A DNA stretch of 64,000 nucleotides from an uncultured Treponema sp. (GCF_946187725.1 NZ_CAMHSK010000005.1:62001-126000), one strand, 5' to 3'. Positions 25,075 through 33,149 are shown, counted from the first letter of the stretch. A program made the numbers and translations. Notes: generated by a model not told the origin, from the sequence alone.

Positions 25075-26202
25075 TTATAGAAATTCCTTGAAATCATCGA
25101 GATATGTTTCCCTGATTTTCTTTATTGCGTCAATCGTCGGTCGCAATGTCTTTTTGTCTTGGCTTTCCGGGTTCTTTACGATTCTTTTCGCCTGTATGTC
25201 CGCCGCAAAGAGTGCGATGAGTTTCTGCGTCCTACACTTTGACTTGACGCGCTTCTTGAAAGTGCCGTTGGTCATATAGCACGCTCCCGCACAAGTCCTG
25301 CAAATCGGGTAGATATAGCAGTTGTTGTAACAATCTTCGTCTATGAAGTTGTCAATATTTTTATAGTCTATTTCCTGCAGCTTAGAAATTTGCTCTCGTG
25401 AAAATGTCATAGGAGTTATGAACGGACACGGATATTTCTGACCGTCCACGTCAAAAAATATCGCACCATCGCCAATTCCGCACCATTTCTTTCTCTCGAA
25501 TGGTTTTCTCTCGCAATAATGAAGGTTGAGGTTGAGCATTTGGTCGAGTTCCAGAGTATCATTTTCGACATAGAAAGTAGAGAGTTCTTTTAGTTGAGCG
25601 GCAAGATCTTTTATGTATTCGTCCTTGTCCCAATTGAAATCGCCTTCGAATTCGTTGACTCCACCTATCAGAAATCCTAGCGAATGAACAAATTTTATAT
25701 TGTGTGCCAAATGTTTCAGAGAATAATCGGAGAGAGTCATTTTTATGCTTTGCTCTTTCCAGTTGTTTCTGAAAAAATCAATATCGATTTTATTAAAAGA
25801 ATTCGAGCGGTTGTGGTTGTGCGTGTCCATATCGCCGTCCAAACTCAATCCAAGCCAGAAATGTCTTTTGTTTTGGGCGAACCAAACTTTCATTTCCTCT
25901 GTCAAAAGAGTTCCATTCGTTGTTGCATAAAATAAATACGGATAAGATGGGTTCAACTGTCTTGCGTATTCAAACATCTGTTTAATGAGTTTGAATTCTA
26001 AAAGAGGTTCTCCACCAATTAGACCGATTTCAACTTCTTTCATGTTACTTGGAACATTCTGGAAAATCCAGTCTATGACTTTTTTTGCGGTGTCGAATGT
26101 CATTCTAGCAGTACAATCATGCTTCTGATAGCAATAAATGCAATTCAAATTACAATTATGGGTAATACAAATTGTTGGTGAGAATCTATATTTTCTACTC
26201 AT
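25075..26202 (-). CDS. Radical SAM peptide maturase with SPASM-type C-terminus, CXXX-repeat target type
   Basis: The N-terminus holds the radical SAM cluster motif CX3CX2C in ITHNCNLNCIYCYQKH, then GGEPLLEF (SAM-binding). The C-terminal 130 residues are a SPASM-type region with at least nine cysteines (KWCGIGDG, YPCPF, EDCYNNCYIYPICRTCAGACY, SKCRTQ), able to hold two auxiliary [4Fe-4S] clusters. Such enzymes cross-link cysteines or other side chains in ribosomal peptides. The only upstream neighbour, 15 bases away, encodes a cysteine-rich peptide with CXXX repeats, so this is very probably its maturase. The TTG at 26211 is in frame but ATG 26202 gives the usual start. Confidence 0.88.
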   Translation of the reverse strand: MSRKYRFSPTICITHNCNLNCIYCYQKHDCTARMTFDTAKKVIDWIFQNVPSNMKEVEIGLIGGEPLLEFKLIKQMFEYARQLNPSYPYLFYATTNGTLLTEEMKVWFAQNKRHFWLGLSLDGDMDTHNHNRSNSFNKIDIDFFRNNWKEQSIKMTLSDYSLKHLAHNIKFVHSLGFLIGGVNEFEGDFNWDKDEYIKDLAAQLKELSTFYVENDTLELDQMLNLNLHYCERKPFERKKWCGIGDGAIFFDVDGQKYPCPFITPMTFSREQISKLQEIDYKNIDNFIDEDCYNNCYIYPICRTCAGACYMTNGTFKKRVKSKCRTQKLIALFAADIQAKRIVKNPESQDKKTLRPTIDAIKKIRETYLDDFKEFL

Positions 26203-26217
26203 ATAATACAATCTATT

Positions 26218-26412
26218 TTATCGAGATGAATCAAAACAACCGCTAGAACAATCTCCTGAACAACCTCCGTCACAACCTCCTTCACAACTTCCTGTACAGC
26301 CCCAGCATGAATCGTGTTCATCTGAAAACTCATATTTGATAGTGAAATCTGTTAATGTTTCTTGTATTGTAGTTAATTTTTCCATTATCAAATTATCCAA
26401 AACTGTAGTCAT
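26218..26412 (-). CDS. RiPP precursor peptide with CXXX repeats
   Basis: A 64-residue peptide. Residues 1-34 form a plausible helical leader (MTTVLDNLIMEKLTTIQ and on). The C-terminal core has CX2C followed by five CX3 steps: C-TGS, C-EGG, C-DGG, C-SGD, C-SSG, C, then FDSSR; seven cysteines in 21 residues with many glycines. This is the pattern of CXXX-repeat peptides, targets of dedicated radical SAM maturases. ATG 26412 follows AAGGAG by six bases. Read with the maturase gene 15 bases downstream. No transporter or protease gene is adjacent, so export is unexplained. The product's structure and activity are unknown. Confidence 0.85.
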   Translation of the reverse strand: MTTVLDNLIMEKLTTIQETLTDFTIKYEFSDEHDSCWGCTGSCEGGCDGGCSGDCSSGCFDSSR

Positions 26413-26443
26413 TGATGTCTCCTTCTAAAAGTTTATAACTAAA

Positions 26444-26508
26444 ATCATATATTCATATATCAAAACTGTCAATAAAAATTATATACGATTATATCTAAAT
26501 TGATATAA
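26444..26508. promoter_or_regulatory. Divergent promoter/operator region of the RiPP locus
   Basis: For the precursor (minus): a perfect TTGACA (26472-26467), 17 bases, TATGAT (26449-26444). The spacer holds repeated TCATATAT units. For the divergent XRE gene (plus): a perfect palindrome TTATATC-N6-GATATAA (26489-26508) reaches into its ribosome site. These AT-rich symmetrical repeats are good candidates for binding by that XRE protein. Confidence 0.65.
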
Positions 26509-26514
26509 GGAAAA

Positions 26515-26829
26515 ATGAGCTTAGAAAAAACTGTTATTGATAACATAAAGAGAATTCGCAAAGAAAAAGGCATTACACAGGAACAACTAGCTGAAGCCTG
26601 CAACACCGCAACAAGCTATATTGGTCTTATGGAAATCTATAAGAATGTACCGAAATTATCCACGATTGAGAAAATCGCAATCGCTCTTGGCGTTGAACCG
26701 CAAGTTCTCTTTCAGAAAACAGAACCAGATTCAGACAACGAAAAGAAAATAGAAATGATAAAGAATAATGTTTTACAAACTTTAGAAAAAGAGCTGATTC
26801 GCTCACTAAGGGAAAATTTTACTTTGTAA
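26515..26829 (+). CDS. XRE-family regulator divergent from the RiPP genes
   Basis: A 104-residue protein whose residues 8-66 are a Cro/CI helix-turn-helix: IKRIRKEKGITQEQLAEACNTATSYIGLME, then PKLSTIEKIAIALGVEPQVLFQ. ATG 26515 follows ATAAGGAAAA, a usable ribosome site. Position, divergent direction and palindromes in the shared 102-base gap make it the likely repressor or activator of the RiPP operon and of itself. Its last 24 bases overlap the end of the convergent helicase gene, so the two transcripts are antisense to each other at their 3' ends. Confidence 0.83.
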   Translation: MSLEKTVIDNIKRIRKEKGITQEQLAEACNTATSYIGLMEIYKNVPKLSTIEKIAIALGVEPQVLFQKTEPDSDNEKKIEMIKNNVLQTLEKELIRSLRENFTL

Positions 26830-29796
26830 AATCTCCCCCTCAATTTCCGAGACAATCGCCGGGTTCACAATTCGCATGGCACATTCTTCCGTCTCACTAT
26901 AGCCCAAAAAGTTGATATTTCCATACCACAAAACTTTTTCATCAATGATTGCAATTTTTTGGGAGACATTTTCTTTCTGTATAACTGTAATACCTGCGTT
27001 TTCGAGAAGATTTAAGCATGTTTGTAGTTTTTTGAATTTCCATTCATCATCCGGCTTTCGTACAAAAATCTGAATTCCAACTCCATTGGTAAGAAGTTTT
27101 GATGCAAGTAGTGTAAAAGTTTGAGTTTCAGATATTGATAGATATGGTGCAGTTATAATGATTCTGTTTTTCGTCCCCACAATGTCTTTTTCAAAAATAG
27201 GACGATAATCTTGCATAGAAAATAATTTTGAAACAACATCATTTTCTTTTATATTTTCGCTACAAGTTTCAGATTTTATCGTATAACCCAGTTGCTTGTA
27301 GCCTTTTAAGCGGTTCTGATACATTCTGTCAAAAATAGATATCCTAAAATCAACATAGTCGTAAATCCTAACATCATCTTTTCCTTTAAAATTTCTGTGA
27401 AGCCGACCGCAATATTGGGCAAGAGTTCCTTTCCAAGAAAATGGCATTACGAGCATGAGCGTATCGATTTTTGGAAAGTCAAAACCTTCTCCTGCGTATT
27501 TTCCTGTTGAAAGAATTATCAAACTTTCATCAGTCTGAACCGAATTCAATTTTTCAAGTTGTTCTTTCTTTTGCTTTTGAGTTCCGCGACCTGTTATCAG
27601 AATCACATTTTTCGCACAATCAACTAGCCGTTCCTTAAGCGTTTTCAAATGCTCTATTCTGTCTGAGAGAATCAGAGGTGTTCTGCTTTCCAAAACCGCA
27701 TTTTTCACATCCTCGATAATCAGATTGTTTCTTGCTTCATTTGAAACAAGTTTTTCATAATATTCGTTTATCTTAGGATTTTCACTGTCACTGTTTATCT
27801 GCACATAATGAAAACTCGAAAACCTCGGAACTAGATAATGAGCAAAATTCTGACTTTGATTCATCTGCTTTGCGGTCGTTGAATACAAAATCTGCCCGCA
27901 CTGATAGAAAATGATTTTCTGATGTCCGTCTCGGCGAATTGGTGTCGCCGTCAGTCCGTAAACATACTTCACCCTAAAACTCGCAACAAGATTTTCCGTC
28001 GTGAATGCAGAAACATGATGGCACTCGTCCACAATCAACATTCCGTATTTTTGGGTACGAGGTTTCACTTCGTCAGATTTTTTTTCTGTCAGTGAATTTA
28101 CAATGGCAACATCGATTATTCCTGTAGATTTATCTTTTCCGGCGGCAATTGTTCCAGTATCAATATTCAGAAATTTCTTCACCGATTTTTTCCATTGTTC
28201 AAGAAGGGCATGAGACTGAACAAGAATCAGCGTATTCGTTTTTCGCTCCGCAATCAAAGCCATAGCAACAACAGTTTTTCCAAAGCCTGTTCCCGCAGAA
28301 AGAATTCCTGTTTCTGATTTGAACATTGCATTCAGGGCTTCGCGCTGCTCATCATAAAGTTTTTCGAAAAATGTAGCATTTATTTTCGTGCCTGTTTCTC
28401 GATTGTCCGTGATTTCATATTCAGCATTTGCATTTTCAATTTTTTCAAGTACTTGATTCAGATTTCCACGAGGAAGAAGCAGAGATTTTTCGTTCTCTTT
28501 TGAGCAGTCGATAAACCGTGGTATGTTGTACAACGGAAGGTGCATTCTCAGATTTTTGAAGTATTCTGGATTTAGAAAAACGGCAGTTCTTCTAAAAACA
28601 CCTAAAGTCTTTTCGGAAATTCCTGATTTTTCAATTTCAACATAGTTTGTAAGCTTGATTTTGATTTTTTGCGGGAAATCTTCTTTTGCGAGAAGGTCTT
28701 TTACATCCGCTTTTGAAATTGATTTGCTTATCTTTTCATTTTCGCTCCCATCTTTCTCTACGAAGTTTGGAATCTGATTTTCGATTTCTGTAATAATTTT
28801 TCTGACAGTTCTTTCGTCTACTTTCTGGATTCTAGTTAAAAACTCCCACTGGTCATCATAGGGCATAAAATTCTCATCAACAAAAACAGAATACCCTTGT
28901 TTCACAGCTCGCCCCTGTAGTGGAAGCGCAATCAGATTTCCGTATCCGCCTTTCGGAACTTCATCCTGATTCGGAAACATTCGGTCAAAAGTCGCAAAAG
29001 AAATCGAGTGCCTATTCTGCATGGATGCCTTAATAATTCCACTTCCAAGATTTCGAGCAATACTGGCAGAAACATTTTCCGAAAAGAAAATCCACAAATG
29101 CCCGCCATTCCCAGAACGAGAAATTTCGATATAGCTTGATACTCCAAAATCAGTACAAGTTTTATGAACGGCGAGAATGTCGTCTTTCCAAAAATTGCCT
29201 TCATTCGTATGCGCATACGCCGTTTTCGCGTCGTTTGCATGAGTGGAAACTATTGACGTTTGCTCCTTCGGAGCATGCGCATCAAAATCCATCGCTAAAA
29301 AGCGACAGACATTTCCATCCATCAAAGGATAAACTCCTATTACATCACGACAAAACTCGTCACGCCCTGCAAGATGATTAAAAATGTAACTATCATCCAA
29401 TTTCACTGGCGATTTATAAGGGCAAGTCGCACAGGAATATTTCTTTAAGTCGCATTTTCCTACAACCCATTTATTTGCACAGACTGGTGAATATCCACTT
29501 CTCCCTGATTTTGTATTATACCAGCGAAACGCAAAAACATCTTGCCGACCGACAAAAAGTGATTTATACAGGTTAATTTTTTCTTGGGGTGTACTTTTTC
29601 GGGAAACGAGTCTTTGATTGTCCAACACTACAGATTGCTCTTGCAAGGCAGATTCACGAACTTTTTTTTGTTGTTGGATTTTTGACATTTTTTGAAGTAG
29701 GAAATCTTTCACCTCTCTTTGGTTATCAGCAAGTTGCATGAGAAGTGAAATCAAATCTTCTTTTGAAAGGGATGCAAGATACTCTTTTAGGGGCAC
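26806..29796 (-). CDS. TOTE-type primase-helicase with degenerate PLD nuclease domain
   Basis: A 996-residue three-part protein. Residues about 70-330 match the archaeo-eukaryotic-primase-like domain of TOTE conflict systems: cysteine cluster KCDLKKYSCATC, FLAMDFDAH with catalytic-type Asp, and SYIEISRSGNGGHLWIFF. Residues about 480-860 are a superfamily 2 helicase: AGTGFGKT, VDECHH, GLTATPIRRDG, and motif VI YCGRLHRNFKG. The C-terminal 120 residues resemble phospholipase-D nucleases (KIAIIDEKVLWYGNINFLG), but the motif's histidine is Gln, so nuclease activity is doubtful. Starts with GTG 29796, five bases after TGCTATAAT. It stands alone without other TOTE genes. Confidence 0.83.
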   Translation of the reverse strand: MPLKEYLASLSKEDLISLLMQLADNQREVKDFLLQKMSKIQQQKKVRESALQEQSVVLDNQRLVSRKSTPQEKINLYKSLFVGRQDVFAFRWYNTKSGRSGYSPVCANKWVVGKCDLKKYSCATCPYKSPVKLDDSYIFNHLAGRDEFCRDVIGVYPLMDGNVCRFLAMDFDAHAPKEQTSIVSTHANDAKTAYAHTNEGNFWKDDILAVHKTCTDFGVSSYIEISRSGNGGHLWIFFSENVSASIARNLGSGIIKASMQNRHSISFATFDRMFPNQDEVPKGGYGNLIALPLQGRAVKQGYSVFVDENFMPYDDQWEFLTRIQKVDERTVRKIITEIENQIPNFVEKDGSENEKISKSISKADVKDLLAKEDFPQKIKIKLTNYVEIEKSGISEKTLGVFRRTAVFLNPEYFKNLRMHLPLYNIPRFIDCSKENEKSLLLPRGNLNQVLEKIENANAEYEITDNRETGTKINATFFEKLYDEQREALNAMFKSETGILSAGTGFGKTVVAMALIAERKTNTLILVQSHALLEQWKKSVKKFLNIDTGTIAAGKDKSTGIIDVAIVNSLTEKKSDEVKPRTQKYGMLIVDECHHVSAFTTENLVASFRVKYVYGLTATPIRRDGHQKIIFYQCGQILYSTTAKQMNQSQNFAHYLVPRFSSFHYVQINSDSENPKINEYYEKLVSNEARNNLIIEDVKNAVLESRTPLILSDRIEHLKTLKERLVDCAKNVILITGRGTQKQKKEQLEKLNSVQTDESLIILSTGKYAGEGFDFPKIDTLMLVMPFSWKGTLAQYCGRLHRNFKGKDDVRIYDYVDFRISIFDRMYQNRLKGYKQLGYTIKSETCSENIKENDVVSKLFSMQDYRPIFEKDIVGTKNRIIITAPYLSISETQTFTLLASKLLTNGVGIQIFVRKPDDEWKFKKLQTCLNLLENAGITVIQKENVSQKIAIIDEKVLWYGNINFLGYSETEECAMRIVNPAIVSEIEGEILQSKIFP

Positions 29797-29857
29797 GGTT
29801 TATTATAGCACAAGATATCAATGTCTATCAAAACGCAGATTGTTTTATTCGCATTTT

Positions 29858-30286
29858 TCAATTTATTATTTTATTTTGCTCTACGAGGGCTAAGAACTCG
29901 GCAGGAGACATAATCCGTACCACAGAATGTTTGTAATCCTGTTGATTTCTCGTGATAATAATGTCCGCTTTTATTTGTTGTGCAACTTCATGCTGAACAG
30001 AATCTTCAAAATCGCTCCAATCAGATTCTAGCGCATTGCGAATACAAACTTCATCAACCCCAGCAATTGAAACAGTCGTCAGAAGATTCCTCATTACCGC
30101 TTTCGTTGCTTCCATATCATGTAAAGTGCGTTTTGCAATATAAAAAATATCTGTGCAAGAAGCCGCTGAAATGTAAAAATCATATCCCTTGTCACAATAA
30201 GAAAGGACTGCATTCGATTCATCATAAAAATCAGGATTCGCAAGCATAACATCAAGAACGAGATTTGTATCTAAAAACACAATCAT
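29858..30286 (-). CDS. PIN-domain toxin (VapC-like ribonuclease)
   Basis: A 142-residue PIN-domain protein. MIVFLDTNLVLDVML carries the first acidic residue, DIFYI and SDFEDSVQHEVA carry others, and ADIIITRNQQDY is the fourth PIN motif. VapC-type toxins cut tRNA or rRNA. The longer frame to 30346 is rejected because ATG 30286 overlaps the stop of the antitoxin gene by four bases (ATGA), the normal coupling of these modules. Confidence 0.83.
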   Translation of the reverse strand: MIVFLDTNLVLDVMLANPDFYDESNAVLSYCDKGYDFYISAASCTDIFYIAKRTLHDMEATKAVMRNLLTTVSIAGVDEVCIRNALESDWSDFEDSVQHEVAQQIKADIIITRNQQDYKHSVVRIMSPAEFLALVEQNKIIN

Positions 30287-30522
30287 AATCCGTACCGCTC
30301 CTTTAAACGCTCTTCCCGGATTTCTGCAATACTCGTCGGACGGCATGTTTTTAAAACACCTTGTATTGCTTGCAGGGCTTTCTGTCGCTCACTTCCTGCT
30401 GAAGTTTTATTCTTGGGTTTATCCACAAGTCGGATTAAAATTTCACTTCCATTGAAATTACGCAAACTGTCATCAATTGCAACAAGCGTGTTATCATCGA
30501 TATATCCGTTTACAGCTATCAT
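30283..30522 (-). CDS. Antitoxin partner of the PIN toxin
   Basis: A 79-residue small protein that starts MIAVNGYIDDNTLVAIDDSLRNFNGSEILIRLVD and ends in a charged helix (IAEIREERLKERYGL), typical of antitoxins with an N-terminal beta region and a C-terminal toxin-binding helix. ATG 30522 follows AAGGGGG, a good ribosome site; TATAAT on the minus strand is at 30552-30547. The order antitoxin-then-toxin with a four-base overlap supports the call. Antitoxin-type autoregulation through the palindrome at 30578 is possible. Confidence 0.78.
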   Translation of the reverse strand: MIAVNGYIDDNTLVAIDDSLRNFNGSEILIRLVDKPKNKTSAGSERQKALQAIQGVLKTCRPTSIAEIREERLKERYGL

Positions 30523-30577
30523 ATCGCACCCCCTTTCTCAAATCTGATTATATCATACCACGATTTAGGGAATTTCG

Positions 30578-30601
30578 CATTAAGTTAGTAACTTATTGAC
30601 A
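30578..30601. repeat. Palindromic motif upstream of the toxin-antitoxin pair, copy 2
   Basis: TAAGTTA and TAACTTA around one base, inside a 24-base stretch that matches 22943-22966 at 22 positions. It lies between the divergent antitoxin and DNA-glycosylase genes. Confidence 0.55.
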
Positions 30602-30705
30602 TAATAATAGAGTTTTATTTTCTGAACTTTTCCCACACATCAAGCGAAAAACTATTTCGCATAATTTTCTTCTTGCGTCCTTATTTTCGTGCTATAATCT
30701 CCCCA

Positions 30706-31230
30706 ATGAAATCATCTTCCTACACAGTCGTCAAACATCCGCTTGAGCCAGTCTGGTCGCCAGAAAGCACTGTGCTTCTTTTGGGTACGATGCCTTCACC
30801 AGCAAGCAGAGAAATTGGATTTTATTACATGCATCCGCAAAACCGATTCTGGCAAGTTCTCCCGGCTATTTTTGGGGCAACACTTTCACTCCCGAACAAC
30901 TCACCCGATACAACATCCGCCATTGCCGAACGAAAAGATTTTATTTTACGGCACAATCTCGCCCGCTGTCAGATTGAAGGAGCCTCTGATTCTTCAATAA
31001 AACAAGAGATTCCGAACGATTTTACGAAGATTTTTTCAAATTCAAAAATCTGCCGTGTCTTTTTTACCGGGAAAACGGCCGCTGCCCTTTGGAAAAAGCA
31101 CTGCACATCTTATGAAAAACAATTCGGACTAACTTGCACATGCCTTCCGAGCACAAGCCCGGCAAACGCACGATTCACGATGGAAAAATTGATTGAGGAA
31201 TATAAAATTGTGAGAGATTTTGAAAAATAA
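30706..31230 (+). CDS. DNA-deoxyinosine glycosylase (hypoxanthine-DNA glycosylase, UDG family 6)
   Basis: A 174-residue uracil-DNA-glycosylase-fold enzyme that removes deaminated adenine from DNA. Family marks are LLLGTMPSPASREIGFYYMHPQNRFW (residues about 21-46; key parts GTMPSPASR and YYMHPQNRFW), the conserved HNLARCQIEGASDSSI with Asn, and LPSTSPANA at the C-terminus. ATG 30706 is favoured over the frame's earlier start because TATAAT (30693-30698) ends seven bases before it, probably leaderless. Genes on both sides are unrelated. Confidence 0.85.
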   Translation: MKSSSYTVVKHPLEPVWSPESTVLLLGTMPSPASREIGFYYMHPQNRFWQVLPAIFGATLSLPNNSPDTTSAIAERKDFILRHNLARCQIEGASDSSIKQEIPNDFTKIFSNSKICRVFFTGKTAAALWKKHCTSYEKQFGLTCTCLPSTSPANARFTMEKLIEEYKIVRDFEK

Positions 31231-31245
31231 GCAGAGCTTCGGAAT

Positions 31246-31605
31246 TTACTTCCAATTTTCCCAGACTTTCTGCGCCATTCCCACGGTGGCATCAGTCTTA
31301 CCGTTTCGGCAAATTGGCTGTTTCAAAAGTTTTGCCTGATTCTCAAAGAGTTTTTCTTCCTTTTCGCTGTCGTCAAGGTATGCAATCGAGGCATAGTCTT
31401 TTGATTTCTTGTCAATCATTGCCTCAATCGCTTGTGCACGACTGCCTTCCGTCCGTGCAACTGCGCTCACAACCGAATCAAATTCACCTTCGCTCATTTC
31501 TTTTTCTTTGAGATCAACGAACTGAAATGCAATCCGCCGTTCCTTGAAAAATCTCTGCGCGCTCTTCGTATCAAAAGATTTGTTAGTTCCAAAAATCTGA
31601 ATCAT
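31246..31605 (-). CDS. ArsC-family thioredoxin-fold protein without the catalytic cysteine
   Basis: A 119-residue protein that begins MIQIFGTNKSFDTKSAQRFFKERRIAFQFVDLKE, the fold of arsenate reductase/Spx proteins. In true reductases a cysteine follows the first strand; here it is Lys-Ser-Phe-Asp, so arsenate reduction by that route is not expected. ATG 31605 lies two bases after the stop of the upstream Spx-like gene, so they form an operon and may be an ancient duplication. Function unknown. Confidence 0.75.
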   Translation of the reverse strand: MIQIFGTNKSFDTKSAQRFFKERRIAFQFVDLKEKEMSEGEFDSVVSAVARTEGSRAQAIEAMIDKKSKDYASIAYLDDSEKEEKLFENQAKLLKQPICRNGKTDATVGMAQKVWENWK

Positions 31606-31607
31606 GA

Positions 31608-31964
31608 TTATACTCCCAGTACTTCCTTCCATTCTGATTCTTTGAAGCCAGTGCAAACAGCATTATCTGTCACAAGCAAAGGCCTTTTTACCAGCATTCC
31701 GTCACTTGCAAGAAGTTTGAACTGTTCGTCCTCGCTCATGCCGGGCAATTTTTGCGAAAGATTCTGCTCACGATACAACATTCCGCTTGTGTTGAAGAAC
31801 TTTTTGAGCGGAAGTCCGCTTTTTTTGTGAAGTTCACGCAAAGTTGCTTCGTCAGGATGGTCACCTTTGATGTCAATTTTCTCATATTTCACGCCATTTG
31901 AATCGCACCAGGCCAACGCTTTTTTGCAGGTCGTGCATCGGTCGTAACAGTAGATTTTTGTCAT
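31608..31964 (-). CDS. Spx/MgsR-type ArsC-family protein
   Basis: A 118-residue thioredoxin-fold protein with the CX2C redox switch in MTKIYCYDRCTTCKKALAWCDSNGVKYEKIDIKGD and the later PLLVTDNAVCTGFKESEW. Spx-like members in Firmicutes bind RNA polymerase; others reduce arsenate with glutathione or thioredoxin. Sequence alone cannot decide. ATG 31964 follows TAGGAGG. The downstream partner gene encodes a cysteine-less relative. Confidence 0.85.
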   Translation of the reverse strand: MTKIYCYDRCTTCKKALAWCDSNGVKYEKIDIKGDHPDEATLRELHKKSGLPLKKFFNTSGMLYREQNLSQKLPGMSEDEQFKLLASDGMLVKRPLLVTDNAVCTGFKESEWKEVLGV

Positions 31965-31980
31965 AGTTCCTCCTATCTCT

Positions 31981-32262
31981 TCACATGTCGTTTGCTAGTG
32001 ATTTACTTCCCGATATATCGCATTGAGAAATTACAGCAATCGTCTCCTGCGAACAAGGTTTTATCGCGGCTGTAAAAACCGCGTCTTCATCATCTTCTGG
32101 AATATTATGATTCTGAAGAAATTCCGAATATTTTTCACAGGTCTGATTCCAAAGATTTTCAGCAATTTCAGAATTAAAATGCTTATTTAAAACCGTTTTT
32201 ACATTTTCTTCAAAAGTTCCACCATACGCATTTTTAAGCAATTCTGTTGGATTTACCGACAT
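31981..32262 (-). CDS. Small conserved-looking hypothetical protein
   Basis: A 93-residue acidic protein (MSVNPTELLKNAYGGTFEENVKTVLNKHF ... ending SLANDM) with helical character and no recognised motif. ATG 32262 is preceded by GGGAGAAGAGAAA; an upstream in-frame TTG lies inside that site. Its start overlaps the end of the upstream DUF3795-acetyltransferase gene by ten bases, so the two are probably translated together, and it may be that protein's partner. Unknown function. Confidence 0.6.
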   Translation of the reverse strand: MSVNPTELLKNAYGGTFEENVKTVLNKHFNSEIAENLWNQTCEKYSEFLQNHNIPEDDEDAVFTAAIKPCSQETIAVISQCDISGSKSLANDM

Positions 32263-33149
32263 TTTCTCTTCTCCCAATAATCCTTATAAGCATACCCGTC
32301 CATGCTGCCAATCAAAAATTCCTCAGACTTCACGAATCCGCGCGCCTCAAAAGCTGCCATACGCTCGACCGCATAGACAGGGACTTTCGTAATAAGCCGC
32401 TCCGTGCCAAAAAGCTCATAAGAGTCCTTTTCAATAAGGCCTGCAATCTCTTCAATTACATCGTGATTTTCATAATCACTCCGCAAATCAAGCCGCAAAA
32501 CCGCACAATGATTAAAATAATCGTCTGCCTCTCGGTGAAAAAGTTCTATCGTGCCGACAACTTCCGCGCTCGCCTTATCAATCACCGCCCACCGCACAAA
32601 CCATTTGCTCTTATATGATTTGAGCCAGAAATCCACAGCCTGATTCATCCTTTCAATCGTCGGATAATAAAAATTGTCGCCATGACAGTTGTCGCTGTTA
32701 AAAAAAGGAAGTGCATTTTTGTCGCTGTAAACTTTGAGCAAATCCGCCGCGTCCTCTTCTTTCACAAACCGCAGAAGATATTTTTCATTTTCAAAACCCG
32801 GAACTGATTCATAAACATTGGTCATAAAATTCTCCAGCACGGAAGGATTATTCTTGATAATCGCCCCGATTTTCTCGCAAGATTCCATCTTCCCGCATTT
32901 TCCGCAGTTTTCGATTTTCTTGCTCAAAGCACATTGTCGTATCGGGCAAAGCGATTCACAGTAAGGCGTTTTTACTCCGTCAATCCTGCAGCCAGTGCAG
33001 TTTATCATTTCTGGAGTGATTTTAACACCGTTCAGTTCCGACCATTTCCTTGCAACTTTTCCACGAAGTCCATCATCATTATTCACAGTCGCAAGCCGTG
33101 CCTCACAAGTTTCACAATCAAGTCCGCAATATGCAATAAAATCGTTCAT
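32253..33149 (-). CDS. DUF3795 cysteine-rich domain fused to a GNAT acetyltransferase
   Basis: A 298-residue two-part protein. Residues 1-110 are a DUF3795-type cysteine-rich domain (YCGLDCETCEAR, NCTGCRIDG, CESLCPIRQCALSKKIENCGKCGKMESCEKIG), probably metal-binding. Residues about 125-298 are a RimJ/RimL-type acetyltransferase: YLLRFVKEEDAADLLKVY, VVGTIELFHRE, YELFGTERLITKVPVYAVERMAAFEARGFV. ATG 33149 follows GGAGG. The target of acetylation is unknown. The fusion suggests that the cysteine domain steers the enzyme. Confidence 0.83.
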   Translation of the reverse strand: MNDFIAYCGLDCETCEARLATVNNDDGLRGKVARKWSELNGVKITPEMINCTGCRIDGVKTPYCESLCPIRQCALSKKIENCGKCGKMESCEKIGAIIKNNPSVLENFMTNVYESVPGFENEKYLLRFVKEEDAADLLKVYSDKNALPFFNSDNCHGDNFYYPTIERMNQAVDFWLKSYKSKWFVRWAVIDKASAEVVGTIELFHREADDYFNHCAVLRLDLRSDYENHDVIEEIAGLIEKDSYELFGTERLITKVPVYAVERMAAFEARGFVKSEEFLIGSMDGYAYKDYWEKRKCR

